A stretch of 64,000 bases of DNA from Paracyclopina nana (Eukaryota; Arthropoda; Copepoda; Cyclopoida; Cyclopettidae): contig JAGUCH010000006.1 of NCBI GenBank assembly GCA_019096065.1, forward strand, positions 4,856,001 through 4,920,000, written 5' to 3'. Below, piece by piece: positions 17,758 to 29,992 of this stretch (positions are counted from its first letter, which is position 1; every line of letters starts with the position of its first letter). The translations under genes were made by a program, and so were the position numbers. Below the pieces are notes generated by a model. The model did not search any database, was not told the origin of the DNA, and saw nothing but the letters and a program-made list of their open reading frames with translations.

Positions 17758-18666
17758 TAGTAATTCTCTGAATCTGATTGTAATAGGTAGCGAAACACGT
17801 GATTGGGATTGCCGACAGAAAAATTCCATATGTTTGTGATACTGAAAATTTGTGTACAAAAGCGCAAAATTTGGACGTAGAAACTAGCTTCTTTAGCAAA
17901 CCTCTAAAGTTGCGCCATGCCATAGGATTGCATGTTGGGAAAGCACCTATATGCGCATTACTTATTGAATTAAAACATTTCTTTTTCATGCAATGCATTC
18001 ATTAGGAATATGAACAATCCCTAGATAGGACGTAAAAAATAGAGCCATATATGGAGGCAATACAAATAAAAAATAAATATTAAAATAAAACAAATAAAAA
18101 AATTCGCCCTAAGTAATGGAAGGCTATTCTAATCTAAGCAAATCTATTTCGACATAAAGTAATCTTACGTACGTATTATCTGGAAGTAGTTTGGGAAACC
18201 TCTATGGCTCAGCCGTAATATGAAAACACGCTGCGTGTTTTTGTAAAAAAATGCTTGAAAAGTGTGTTACATAAAAATTGAGTCTGAAAATGTGGAAACG
18301 TGTTTGTTCTTAAAAAGCTTTGGTTCAAGAGTTTTTTGCGGGTGCATTAGCAGAGCCGAAAGAAATATTTGACTCTAAAAAAAGAGCAAGTCCTTGAACT
18401 AAACGATGCAGTAATCCTGCATTTACTGCTTCAGATAATGCCAATACTTCATTTAGCAAATATTGAATAGTTGGATAGCAGCAATCAAACTTTGAATGCT
18501 GTTGTATACAAAATCCAGGGTTATTTTCGGGTATTTTGGTTCATAAATTTTGTCTGGAAAGGGCGATTCTTTTGAAACCCTTCGAAAATTTTAATCAGGT
18601 AAATAGTAAAACATTTAGAGATCGTTTGTTTAAACAGGATGTCAAAAATGAAATTTGCTGCCTAAG
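17758..18666. other. AT-rich spacer with A-rich tract
   Basis: No gene seen. An A-rich low-complexity run lies at about 18056-18105. Confidence 0.4.
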
Positions 18667-19051
18667 TCAGGCCTCTTTCCTTTTAAGGTAAACATCGACC
18701 CCCTGATGAAATGTTCGCCAATGAACCATGAAAAATATGGAAGATCCATCATGGACTCTCGTGATGAAATTTTGCCTCAGCTTGCGTTTTTGATAAGCGT
18801 ACTGCGCCGCTAACATGGCCAAGAGTTCATGTTTTTCTGCTCTGGGCTCGTTCTCCATAGCATATACTAGCTGTTAATATGAGAAAAAAGGGACAAAGCC
18901 AGACGCCAACGCAAAAATCTAGGGAGAGAAATTGGAGGTTCATGCCCTGAATTTTCGAGCAGGGAATATGATTAGTATTGATGCAAGGCCACGGAAATCT
19001 TCTGTGAGACTCCATTAAAAGTCGAGCACCAACCTTGACTTCATCGAACAT
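18667..19051 (-). CDS. Possible small two-exon gene, unrecognised
   Basis: Exon 19051-19034 (MFDEVK) could join in phase 0 to 18870-18667 across an intron with donor AAG|GTTGGT and acceptor CATATTAACAG, giving 73 aa. The second exon contains the helical, charged stretch ENEPRAEKHELLAMLAAQYA followed by a basic segment, and ends in TGA. The composition looks coding, but the donor is weak, the protein short and no family comes to mind. It may be part of a larger unrecognised gene or chance. Confidence 0.25.
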
Positions 19052-20675
19052 TCTTTCTTTCCTCCTTTTCCATCCCAGCTATTCAGCGTTAAAATTGGAA
19101 ACCGAATTGACAGATCTTGATTTTGCTTTAATTGGATATCTGCCATTAGTGGTGTGCGTCATTTTAAGAGCATTTTAAAAAAAGAAGTCTCATTCTTATA
19201 CCAATGCTTTCAACTTTTCATCAAATGATCAGGTAAGTGATGACTCAGCTGAATGACTTTTTGGAAGCAATTTTGAGATGAAATATGCGAGAAAAAGCTC
19301 TTTCATTTCATTTTGTGGCTGTTTCAAAATTCACTTCAAAACCTCATTGTGCAGGCCCAATAGCACAAATTGATTTTTATTCTCCTGTGGTAAATTCAAA
19401 TATCGACTAATTAAATGTGACATTGTCATGAACAACTCGCTATCAGGCTTAAGCGGATTTAAAACAAGCCTTCGCTGTGCATGCCTTGCCTTGAAAGAAA
19501 AGAGCATAAATATTTAACTCATCACCTTGAGCTCTTTTCGTTGCACAAATATAGGTTTTTACTGCCAGCCTGTCATTCTAACACCATTACAATGGAGGAA
19601 TGTCATTGAGAAAATAGGGAAAGTAAAGTCTAATCATAAGAACTTCAAAGAACGAGACTTTTCCAGAGTAAAAAAGTCTTCTTCTTCTATACATAGATTC
19701 TTACATACCAAAATATGGGATCTCGCTCTAACTTTGGAAACTAGATCGATTCATCAAAACTCAGGCATTAGGCAATGCCATGATTAGGCAATGATATCAT
19801 ATGCAACTTTTGCTAATATGCAACCAAGATTTCAAGCATTGCCTCCAGCTTACCTGATGCTCAGTCATGGAGAGCTCACGTTTCCTTCCAAAAAACCAAC
19901 TTCACCAATGCAAGTTTGGATAAGCTCTTTGCACGCACTGTAAAGCTAGTGTTTATGTAAAGCTAGAAATGCCAAGTTCCAATATCTTTGGCCAAGAATA
20001 ACGAAGAACAGAGTACTTTTGACCAGATGTTGGGGATTTTTTCCAGTATATTCCTACTCTGGTTCCGAGATACGTGAGCCTCAACTTAAGTGGGGAGACA
20101 AAGATAATAAATTAACATCAGCATTAAGAACTATCGATGTCCTAGAGGCAAACGAGGATATTGCAATGGCGAGTCCGCGCGCATCTCAGTTGGGAGTTGG
20201 AAATCTGCTTTTTTGCCCACTGTGCATGATTGTAAAGTGACGATGAAGAAACCGGCTGAGAATTGGGCGCTTGAGGTTGCACACGCTTTGACGTGATTTG
20301 TTTTCCCTCTTGCTTGCCAGATTCAGTCCGTAAACGAAGTCTGATGCTGAGAGTCAAAACAAAGGTGGCAGTGCCGCGGGATCACGAATTTTTCGTAATT
20401 CAGTGCACACAGCTCTTTGCAGCTTGAGACGTGGGCGTTCAACTAGATGATGATCATCTAAAGGCGAGTTGTTACTCGGGCTACCGCCCATGATTAAAGT
20501 GTCAGTGCCAAATTTGCAATCAAAGAAACTAGACAAGTTCAAAGAACAGCTGAAAAGCGAGGTAAAGCAGACATTTTTTCCCCTTCAGGTTTGAACGTAG
20601 CAACTACTCAACCCATTTGCTTATCTGCATGAAAAATATCTTTCATGAAAATATGATGATCATGAGATTTAGTTC
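19052..20675. other. Spacer, no supported gene
   Basis: Scattered short frames only. Two adjacent minus-strand frames at 20142-20542 look mildly coding-like, but no splice structure joins them. Confidence 0.4.
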
Positions 20676-20794
20676 AGGTGGTTTCAAACCACATTAAAGG
20701 CCGTCAAAAGTACCAGAAGCTGGTGGATTTTTTCGCTTTTTATGCTTTTGGCATTTTTGACGGTCGCATGGCGCAAATATTGTGGTTTCCACCT
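20676..20794. mobile_element. Short hairpin element (119 bp), possible MITE
   Basis: Starts AGGTGGTTTCAAACCACA and ends TGTGGTTTCCACCT reversed, with a second internal inverted pair GCCGTCAAAA / TTTTGACGG. It folds into one hairpin. The target duplication is not clear, so the superfamily is unassigned. Confidence 0.5.
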
Positions 20795-21659
20795 AAACAA
20801 ATCACACAGCCCCAGCCCCATCTTGCGGATTAGCGCCGCACGTGTTTTGTTGAAGCCCATCATGTAATTGCCCATATGTTATTTCTACTGTAATAAGAAA
20901 ATGACTATATCAGTTCACATATTCCTCTTATGGCTTCTTTCATAAACTGCCCACATTTTTAGGTTGTTGGCTGAAAACATGGCTCACAATTTCCTTTGGA
21001 GCTTTGCCGGGCTTTACCTTGTAATTGTACTTTTCCAACTAATTTCAAGTTAGTTAAACAGTGCGCCTTGCTATATTCGAAGAAAGTTCCCTTGGCAGAG
21101 TCCACATTTTTGGTTATAAGCCATTGGAGGGACCAACTTTTTCGTTAGGTGGCGCTTTTTGGGCAAGTATTTTTGAAGAAACAATCGCGCGCGAAACTGG
21201 TCACGTGATCTCAAGCGTCAATTTGATTGACTGATCGGCGGAGCCTGGCTTGAAAAATGGCTTCAACAGTGAAAAGCTAGAAAAATTCCGCGAGTTGCCC
21301 GTGGTTTTATGGCTTGAAAAGATGCCGTTTTATCCGTAGGTTATGACGATCAGTAATGAAGTTTCTAGCATTAGTGCACCAAAAGCCGAAAAAAAGGCCA
21401 TTTTTGGTCGCCTATGTAGTGCAGCCAAGTCAAAGTTGCCGGCTAGATGGCGCTGCGAATCTAGTGACTTCACACCTTTGGCTTCAACTCTGTGAGCAGA
21501 GCAGACTGAACTTAATCAGCTTTAGCAGATAATTTATAAACTTTCTGATTTGCATGGTGATGAAAAAGCACGAAAGCCTGCTCAGCCCTCGCATTTTTCT
21601 ACCTTTACAAATGAAAAATGATGTTACTTTTAGGAAGCTGCTAATATTAAACTGCCAAA
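20795..21659. promoter_or_regulatory. Promoter region of CCDC177
   Basis: Non-coding. Contains locally GC-richer patches (GCGCGCGAAACTGGTCACGTG near 21190 and AGATGGCGCTGCG near 21443) that stand out from the AT-rich surroundings and may be promoter elements. No TATA box is evident next to the start codon. Confidence 0.35.
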
Positions 21660-24600
21660 ATGGAGTGCAACGATCTATGCGATGCTGCCTCGTCATCAGA
21701 TCGCTGCAGTTGTGATGAAACTGCTGTCAATGCGGAAAACAGCAGCGAGAAAACCGAATTGTATTTGTCTCTTGACAATTTCGATGGCGACGACGTTCCT
21801 GATGATTGCCCCTTTGTGCTCACAAGTCCGAGGTCATTAGAGGCCTGTAAAATCGTAGGAGTTCGCGTACGTACTACAATGCTCAATTTGCAGCTCTTTG
21901 GCTAAATTGGTGACGATTATCATTTTCAGCCAGTTGACTTGCTTCCATTTCGAATTCAAGATGCTCGCAGACAGCTCGAAATTGAGGGGGATTTCACGTT
22001 TGAGGCTTTGAACATTTTGAGAAATGCGGAGGACGAGCGGAGAGGTAAGATGATAAAAACCTTGTCATCGTTTCATTTGTGTTTTCTTGCTAATGCCACA
22101 TATCAGCTCACAATCAGGGCGTGCCTTTCTGTGTGGAGGCCTTGTCAAGAGGGGCTCATATAAGTGAGATAGATAAGCTGCCTTTTAGCCGCAAAATATG
22201 CCTACTACTCATGTTGCTACAGCTTGCTACAAGTTGCACTTTCAACGTGAGAAAAGAGCAGATTTTTCCATCTTATGAAAGAGATATCTTAGCTATCACC
22301 TTATGTAAGATGCAAATTGAGTTCTTTCATAATTCATGAAATTGGCAACATCCAAAAGAGTCTCGCACGCATTACGAGCTACATAAGAATTACAAGAAAT
22401 ATAGGTATATCATTTACTCACCGTCCGAAAAATAAGTATGTAGGAGGTTGAGCTACATTCAATAATTAGTGGACATATCTTATTCCATTCTCAGAGCTTT
22501 TGGAAACTTGCCGCACAATTAGAAGTCAATTAATTCTCAGCGATAACTTAACAAGCTGTGAATCGGAGGAAATAACCACTGACAGTGGCAAAGGTAACGC
22601 ATTTCTTTTCATCATTTTTATCAACGTTTATGTCATCCATATGTTTATAGGATACACATCAGAGGGCACAAGCTCGAGTCGTTCCAGCCCTGAAAGAATA
22701 CCTCGTATTCAGAGAGCTCGGTAAATATTTTCCATGCGTAGTAAAATGAAGCATGAGCCAAAACGTCTGCTCTCAATTATTTCGTTAATTACAGAAAGAC
22801 CAACGTGATATCACGCTTCGAGTCTCTTGAGCATCATCACCAGGATAAGAATTATTACGAGAGCCCAGATCAAACAAGACCTCTTCAAAAGTACTCTCAC
22901 TGCCACAATTTGAGCGATTTCCAAATTCCTGCTCGGTCCCCGTCTTCACTAGATTCCAGCTCAAAACGATCTTCTGTAGTCACCTTTTGCGACGAGCCTA
23001 CTTTGGTATATCACCAAGTCATCCAAAACCCCCATAGGTAAATTGCTTGATTATGCCTGGATGTAAACTTTTATCAGATTTCTTTTCATTTTGACTAATT
23101 CTCATCTTTACCCTTTATTACGTCAAGACCCACATCATCTTCAAAGCAGTTGTTCTGTAATCCCTACGGGCCTCCTCTGTATCCTCGTCAAAGACTGTCT
23201 AAGTTGGACACACTGAAGCCTTCAACGGTAGCATCAAAGTTGATTAAAAAGAAGGCAAGACGGAAACGCAAAATGGTCACACTCAAAGTACTCTCCTCGC
23301 CAATCGAAAAGAACTCTTTGAAGCCAAATCTGACAAGAAAAGACTTTTCAAAGGGGGTGAGCATGAAAGAAATCAAGAAGTAAGTACAATTTTTCAGATT
23401 TGACCGTGTGCCCTTATGAATTTTTTAATTGCATAAGGAGAGTTAAAAATATCTCTTTTTACGTTCTTAGGAAAAAAGCTATTTAAAAGCCAACAAAAGG
23501 GGCTTTTGCTCACGAGCTATTAGTAAAACTACTTTATTGATATGCTAGCAAATTGTGATTTGACTTCATTTTCTAAAACTAGCCATTTCCAAACAAATGT
23601 GGACATCTCAAATTGCTTTTGACAATGTAGTAGTTGCTCACAAATTGTCAAAATACTTATGTAAACATGAAAAATCTTTGCAGCATTCACGAATATGTAT
23701 TTGAAATTCAGTAGAATAGTTCGCAGTGAGTTCAGCTTTTATATTGACCTAATACTAAACAATTTACATGAATTGAAAGAATGCAGGTGGAAGTACACGG
23801 ATTTTTTTCAGAGCTTTTGAGTGCCATGATATATTGCATCATGATCGAGTTATTTTGGAAAAATTGGCCATGAAGCGCCTCAAGGAATCTGAGAACAAGA
23901 GCAAATCCCAGAGCTTCCAAAGGCAATGGAACTTAGAGCGAAAGCAGTGGGTTGAATGCCAAAAGAGTCATCATTTATTATGGCAAAACCTGATTGCAAA
24001 GAAACGGGAACTTGAAGCTCACTCAAATGAAGTAAGATTGATGGAAGCTAGGAAAAAAGTCATCGAGTCTCAAGAGAAGCTCAGGTGGTTGATTCTTCAG
24101 AAAGCTGATAGAGCTGAACGAGCTGTTGCTTGGGCCTCAAGGTAACTGATTTTTATTTGCATGTCCTGTTTGATTTAGGTGAGAGGCTGCATTAGACCTA
24201 CAGTTTCTAAGCCGTATTTAAAAGGGAGAAATCGCGCTAATGTACTCGCTGGTATTTTTCTTATTTGGATCAACTTCAGCTTGGGGAAAGTTTATTGCGT
24301 AGTATTTCCCCAAGTGATCGAAAACAAAGCACTCCATTTTCACGTCAACTGCGCTAAAGCAGTTGTAATTGAACATTTGACAAATAAAAAAAGCAAAATA
24401 TAGAACCTTCTCTCTACTAATGAAAGCTAATTTCCTTTCTTTTCACTATTTATGAGTGAGACATAACAAGATATTATCAACAAAACATATATAGAAATTA
24501 CATTGACTCAAGGAATCATGTGAGGATCATACTGCAGCTTCTGCAATATTCTAAGTACAAGTAGAATTTTTCTGGCATAGACTATATTAGTTGTAAGTAT

Positions 24601-25833
24601 TTTATCATGATGTGAACGCACTTGTTGCCAATTGGATTTTTGTCTTTTGATGCTATCTCTCAAGCAAATGACCGCTTTCCTTAGAAAGCCCATTAATGTG
24701 ATTGTGCTATTACACCCTTTTTCTTGCAAGGCTTAAAACGCAGCGATTTTTGCGATGGAGAGCTGGTGAAGATGCCAGAAGAATGGCAGTAGAAGAAGCC
24801 TTGGCTGAGCTTTTGGCTAGAGATACGCAATATCGCAAGGATTTGAAGGCTCACATAGAACAAAGGTTGCAATTTGCTGAGCAGCGAAGATGGGCTATTT
24901 TACACACAGCAACAAAGGTTTGCCGTAACTCGGTGATAGCCAAGTCAAGAGTATTTATAATAGAATAACATGAGGTTTTTTTTCTAGAGAAAGATCGCAT
25001 GGAACCAGGAGACGAGTGACATCCACACTTTGAGGATGACAGAAGTAGCAAAAAAGCATTTACTTCATATTGAAGCTGTCAGAGAAGCGATACAAAAGAG
25101 GCTTGAAAGAGCAGCCTTCATTGTGGCAAAAAATATGGAAAGTCAAAAGAAGTGAATGAATTAAATTACAGAAAAAAACACTTGTGCTCTAAAATGAATA
25201 TTGTTACTTCAGGGAATCCAGGACTCGCCATTTTGATCAAGTTCTATCTCTCAAAGCTGAGCTAGAGTCCAAATTGGACTTGTGGAGGAAGCAGGTGAGG
25301 TTTGCAAGATAGTCAAATACCTCCGTTGGATGCACAATCGGATATTTTAGGTGCTAAAAGTTCAAAGCGCGTCATTAGAAAGGGCAGAATTCCATGCCAA
25401 AGAAATACTTGACCAAAGAAGGCTCAAAGCTGCAGCAGAATACCGAGAAAGGCAAAGTAGGCATAGAGACCGCCTTTCAAAAGTTCAAATTGACCTGGCT
25501 AATTGGAGAAGCCAACAAATGCAGCACTACCAAACTAAAATGGCGTTTCATGACAAAATGGTGGCCAAAAAAAGGAAGGACCATCAAGAGAGGATGAAAA
25601 AAGCTAAGCGAGCTGCTGACCTGAGGCAAATTGTCAAGTATACATAGAATGCTCCTCATAATTGAATAATATGCATGGAATTTATTGGGTTTCCTTTCAG
25701 AGGCATCTCAACTATGGAGGAATTGATGGAGCAGACTGCTGCTACAAGCAAACCTATCACAATGGAGATTCAGATTGCCAAAGTGAATTTTGAAGAGGCC
25801 TACTTCTCAACCGAACCAGTGGTGTCGTTATAG
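21660..25833 (+). CDS. CCDC177: CCDC177 orthologue, long coiled-coil protein, 12 exons
   Basis: Exons 21660-21866, 21930-22044, 22495-22593, 22651-22720, 22795-23037, 23128-23379, 23812-24141, 24731-24917, 24988-25151, 25213-25294, 25351-25637 and 25701-25833 join in frame to 722 aa (human CCDC177 is about 707). The N-terminal block LSLDNFDGDDV followed by FVLTSPRSLEACK and PVDLLPF matches vertebrate CCDC177 (LDLFNFD / YVLTSPRSLEAC / PVELLP). A low-complexity Ser-rich middle follows, then from exon 7 on a continuous Lys/Arg/Glu/Gln-rich coiled coil to the C-terminus. The function of the family is unknown. Introns range from 57 to 589 bp. The start has CCAAA before the ATG. Confidence 0.85.
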
Positions 25834-25879
25834 CACTAAAACAGGGCAGTTTGTGGCATTGAAAATGCATATGACAGAA

Positions 25880-25885
25880 AATAAA
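25880..25885 (+). terminator. CCDC177 poly(A) signal AATAAA
   Basis: Canonical hexamer 47 nt after the stop codon. Confidence 0.7.
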
Positions 25886-28800
25886 ACGCATGTTTAATGG
25901 CTGTATTAGATGCACTATTCAAGACTAATTAGGTATTAGACTTATGATTGCTTTTTTAATGGTAATCTTCCTTCTAATACAGAAAATGGATTTGGTTGCC
26001 TAGATAAATGCTTATTTCTTTTTAAGAAAAATGCTATTAAAATGAAATTGTTATAAGGAATTGGGCTGTAAAATCAGTATGAGGAATCTTTGCTGAAAGC
26101 CCTTTCTCAAATTTTTTGCCATTTCTGAGAAAAAATGAAAATATTAAAAGATCTACCTCAGTAATTAGCTAACGTTTTTTAGGAAAGCTTTCATCAACCT
26201 CAAGTTTTAATGATAATCTGTCATTGATTTCAATGCCACATTTTGGTCTTGACAAGAAATAGCTTATTCAAACTAGTAAAATAACAGCGATTTGCCGACT
26301 TTTTTGGGTCGAAACAAACAACTTTTTGTTGGTTTAGTTGCCAGCAGAAAGGTATTTGCCTTCTTAAGAGCTTTCAATCGAAGACCAGTAGCAAATGCAG
26401 GTAATGCCGAATTTTCGGTACCATGGGTATTGTTCATAATTAGGATCAAATGCGTACTTCTGGTATGTGGACAAATGTAATTAGAGCTTCTTATTGGCCT
26501 GCTTTTTATAAGCTCAATTTTGGCTGTAGTACTCAAATAGATAAATGAAAATGAGCGCTTGCAATCAAATGATTCTGCTGGATTGGCACACTCTTGAATA
26601 GTCAAGCGTCAGTGATAAGGAAGAGCTAGTGGAACTGCGATCGGAAATATTTTCAATTTCTTTACACAACCTCTCTTTTCTTTTTTTCACATTAGTGCCA
26701 CAACAATAACATTGATTACGGTGGTCCCAGCGGCCTTTAAATCTGGGATTATCAGCTGACACTAATCGAGAAAAAAATTTGAGCATCCACGTTTTTTCTA
26801 TTTGAGTAGCAATTTGTATTTAAGACCCAAGCTAACAAGTGAAATAATATACTACTTTTATTTCGAGCTGAGGCGTGTAAAGTGGGATCGTTAAATAGCT
26901 GAGCGAGGATTTTCAAGCACGAACGAAGTGAGTGCGTTAAAGAAAACGTATGCTTTCATTGCATATAGCGGGTCCGCCTCAAAGGAATCTTTTTTGTCTA
27001 ACAATTTCTTTTGAAAGTGTCCTGATTTCGCACCAAAATTGAGCGCGAAATGTAATAAAATTCAAAAAGTGTGACATTAACAATGAAACGTTGGCTTATA
27101 ATAATTTTAAAAGAAGTATTGGCAATTCCCCTGGCATTCCCTCATTTCAAGGGTGTTTCCAAATCTGCTCCTTGGGTGTAATTAGCTTATATTCTTTCAA
27201 GTGAAAGTATTAAAAGGAAAGCCAAGCTCAGCTTTCAAACCGAATCTTAAAATTAACTGGCAATATAGATTATAGGAAGTCTTCTGTGTTTTTGGACTCC
27301 TAAAAATGGCCTTCATATTGGATTACTTCAATTTGATCAAAGGATAGAATATCCCCTTAAAAGTTTTACTAATGATTAAGCTGCCATAATTAAAGTTGAA
27401 TGCTGAGGAAGTTGGGGAAGGTTTATTAGATTCACTCCTGATTTTTGTCTGCTGTTCGGGCCAGTAAATCTGCTACATTTTCACGGCTGACTGCAAAATG
27501 AGGGTGGAACCCAGAAATGAGTATAAAATAATCATCGTGGCACGTGCTGCTAAATATGCCATTCAAATTAGTCACAGATGAGTGTAAAGTTGCACTGAGT
27601 ATGCACATATGCACATATATTGGCACAGAGAGGGCCTAGGCTCAAAAAAGGAGCTTCCCAAATAACAAGTGAAAAGAGTTCCCAAAATGACATGATGCTA
27701 CGTACAATCTAGATTTGCGTGATCAGTGGCCAAAATTCAACTGTGTCTACCTATAAATGACCGGACATCCTATAATGCCAGAAGTGAGCATGACTAAAAC
27801 GAGTGAAAATTGTGAAGCACGCCAATTGAACCCGCGAGTTCAAAAACCTTTTGAACTTGCATGGAAAAATGCATCATTGCTTCAAATAATCTTTTTTCTC
27901 ACGCTTTGCGTTGCTTGGCTGCTTTTCAATATGGTGCATATATAGTTACGTAACAATGATCACAAGAAAGACCAAAAAGCTTTTTGATCTTTACTGTCTA
28001 TCCGAAAAAGTCACGCGCTGCTAGCTTTGCAGCGGATATCGACTCGTATTAGCGTAAAATGTTGGACCTGTTTGCACTCTCGTTTTTCGCAAGCACCAAA
28101 ACATCATATCCGTTAGCTGCTGAAAAGCAACTTCCCGTGGAAATAGCATAAACAAAAGGGCTGAACTTTAACCACGAGTACTGACAATTATGATTCACCG
28201 GATTTGTTGCTTGGTCGATAATTATCGAGCTATCAACAGTTCTAACTAAATAACTATACTTTATGGCCACCTCTCTCATTTTTGCAGTTGAAAATATTAT
28301 GGATGCTTTCAAGCTTGTTTTTCATTTACCCTCAAATGCATGAGTAGGCAAAATACTTACTTTTTTAGATAGCTGTGTTACTACATACTTGAAAAAAAAT
28401 AAGCATGAATTTTTCTTGTAAAAGCAAATACTGCTAAGAACATTTAGCTAGCCTAAGCTTCTTAACTCAATTCCTTCTTAGCAGTAGGAGATTTTCTTTC
28501 AACGCAGTACAAAATGTTTCTTCTGAGCCATATGACTTGTGATACCTTTTTATCAACCAGTTTTCTTACTTCATAACATAGCTACGCATTGCTGGTTGAT
28601 GCTCTATTACTCATCAAAGTTTGCCTTTTTTTGTTGCGCGTGCCCAAACTATTTTAAGGACTGGCTGAAAAAGGACTTTTTCCCCAAAAAAAAATTCGAA
28701 TTAGGACATCAAACGCAGCTGCGTATTTATGTCCGATGCTCGCTCGCTCACCAAATGTCGCCATTGGCTCAAGGTTAATTTGACCAATTTTTCTGCTGTT

Positions 28801-29657
28801 GCTTCAAACTGCTAAAGTGTTTTTCGGTTGACAAGTACATTACGTTGGAAAAACAGGGAGAAGTGGACACCATGCAGCAGCTGCTGCTGCTTATTCTGAA
28901 AATAGATGCGAATTAAGAGCAGAAGTTGACACTGTACCACATTAGCACTTTTGTGAACTCTTCATTAATATTTTCCAAGAGTGATCCTAAGTTGCAGGTG
29001 AGCTATACCTTCCACGTGCTACGATTACAAATGGCTCGTTTCCGGCCCACAGGGCACGAACTTGAGCAGGTCCTGGGTTCCAGACTCACCTGCTCCTGAA
29101 ACTGATGATTGGCATTATGCAAGTACCATATCATCACCACTAGTCCAGTGTGGAAAAAAGTGGTCTTCTTCTTCTTCTCTGGCAACAACTTCCTTCCTCG
29201 AAATTCATCTAAGAGGAAACCACAAGCTCATTCAGGTGATAGAAAAGATGAAAAATCTTGGCAACTAACTTACTGTATGTTATGGAAGCTCCTTTTTTCT
29301 TCCTGGTTGTAACATGAACAATAAAATGGAGTTGCCATGGCTGGCTACGATTTCTCTCTCTAACACAGCCAACAGTTATATATAATATTTTAATCTCGTA
29401 ACGGAAATCCACTTGTGCATTCTTAGCTTGCTTGAAGTATTTAGGCATAATTGCTACATCCTTGAATAGTGATTAATTTGGCTGATGCGTACCCCTTTTG
29501 TTAATTATGTTAATCTGTTACAAGCATCATACAATTGCATGCTACCTAGCTAATTAAGAGGATTGTGAATATACGCTTTTATATGGATAAAACGCGATAA
29601 CTCAGTTTTCTTGCCTCCAGCTATGTAAGCCAAAATTCCTAAAAATTGTTGCCCTAA
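25886..29657. other. Gene-poor spacer
   Basis: About 3.8 kb of AT-rich DNA. Only short, overlapping frames without domain content. I found no RNA gene, repeat pair or exon I could support. Confidence 0.45.
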
Positions 29658-29989
29658 TGTCCTGTTCATGTACGCACTAAACTCCTAGGGAAAATTCACG
29701 AAAAACACCTCAAGGAATAGAGAAAAATTTTCTTATGACAAGCGCCAGCTTTTACTCCTTTTGAGCAAAATCAAGAGTCAATTTTCATCTTTTATCAAAG
29801 AAACGTCATGAAAGTTAGTTTGTTTTGAAATATGCTGAAAACCATAAGACAAAATAGTTAAAATTGCCATTAAAAACGCTGCTCGGACCCAAGTTGAACT
29901 CGTAGAGTAGCAGTCAGCAACGGATTGACTTTTCCTCATAACAATTTTTTCCATACCTTAAAAGGCATTCTTAGTACATGAACAAGGCA
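29658..29989. mobile_element. PIF/Harbinger-type MITE, copy B
   Basis: Ends TGTCCTGTTCATGTAC... and ...GTACATGAACAAGGCA, flanked by TAA on both sides (29655-29657, 29990-29992). The interior aligns, in reverse orientation, with 38006-38412 over most of its length, including CTACTCTACGAGTTCA. It is shorter than the other copies (332 bp). Non-autonomous. Confidence 0.8.
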
Positions 29990-29992
29990 TAA

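Noticed and set aside
20142-20542. Two adjoining minus-strand frames, one with RPRLKLQ reminiscent of eIF4B/eIF4H tails
   Set aside because: The resemblance is seven residues, there is no RRM, and no splice or single frame joins the two. Too weak to call a gene or pseudogene.
26880-26960. Stretch with AGCGAGGATTTTCAAGCACG that looked like a repeat end
   Set aside because: No second copy or inverted partner found in the window.
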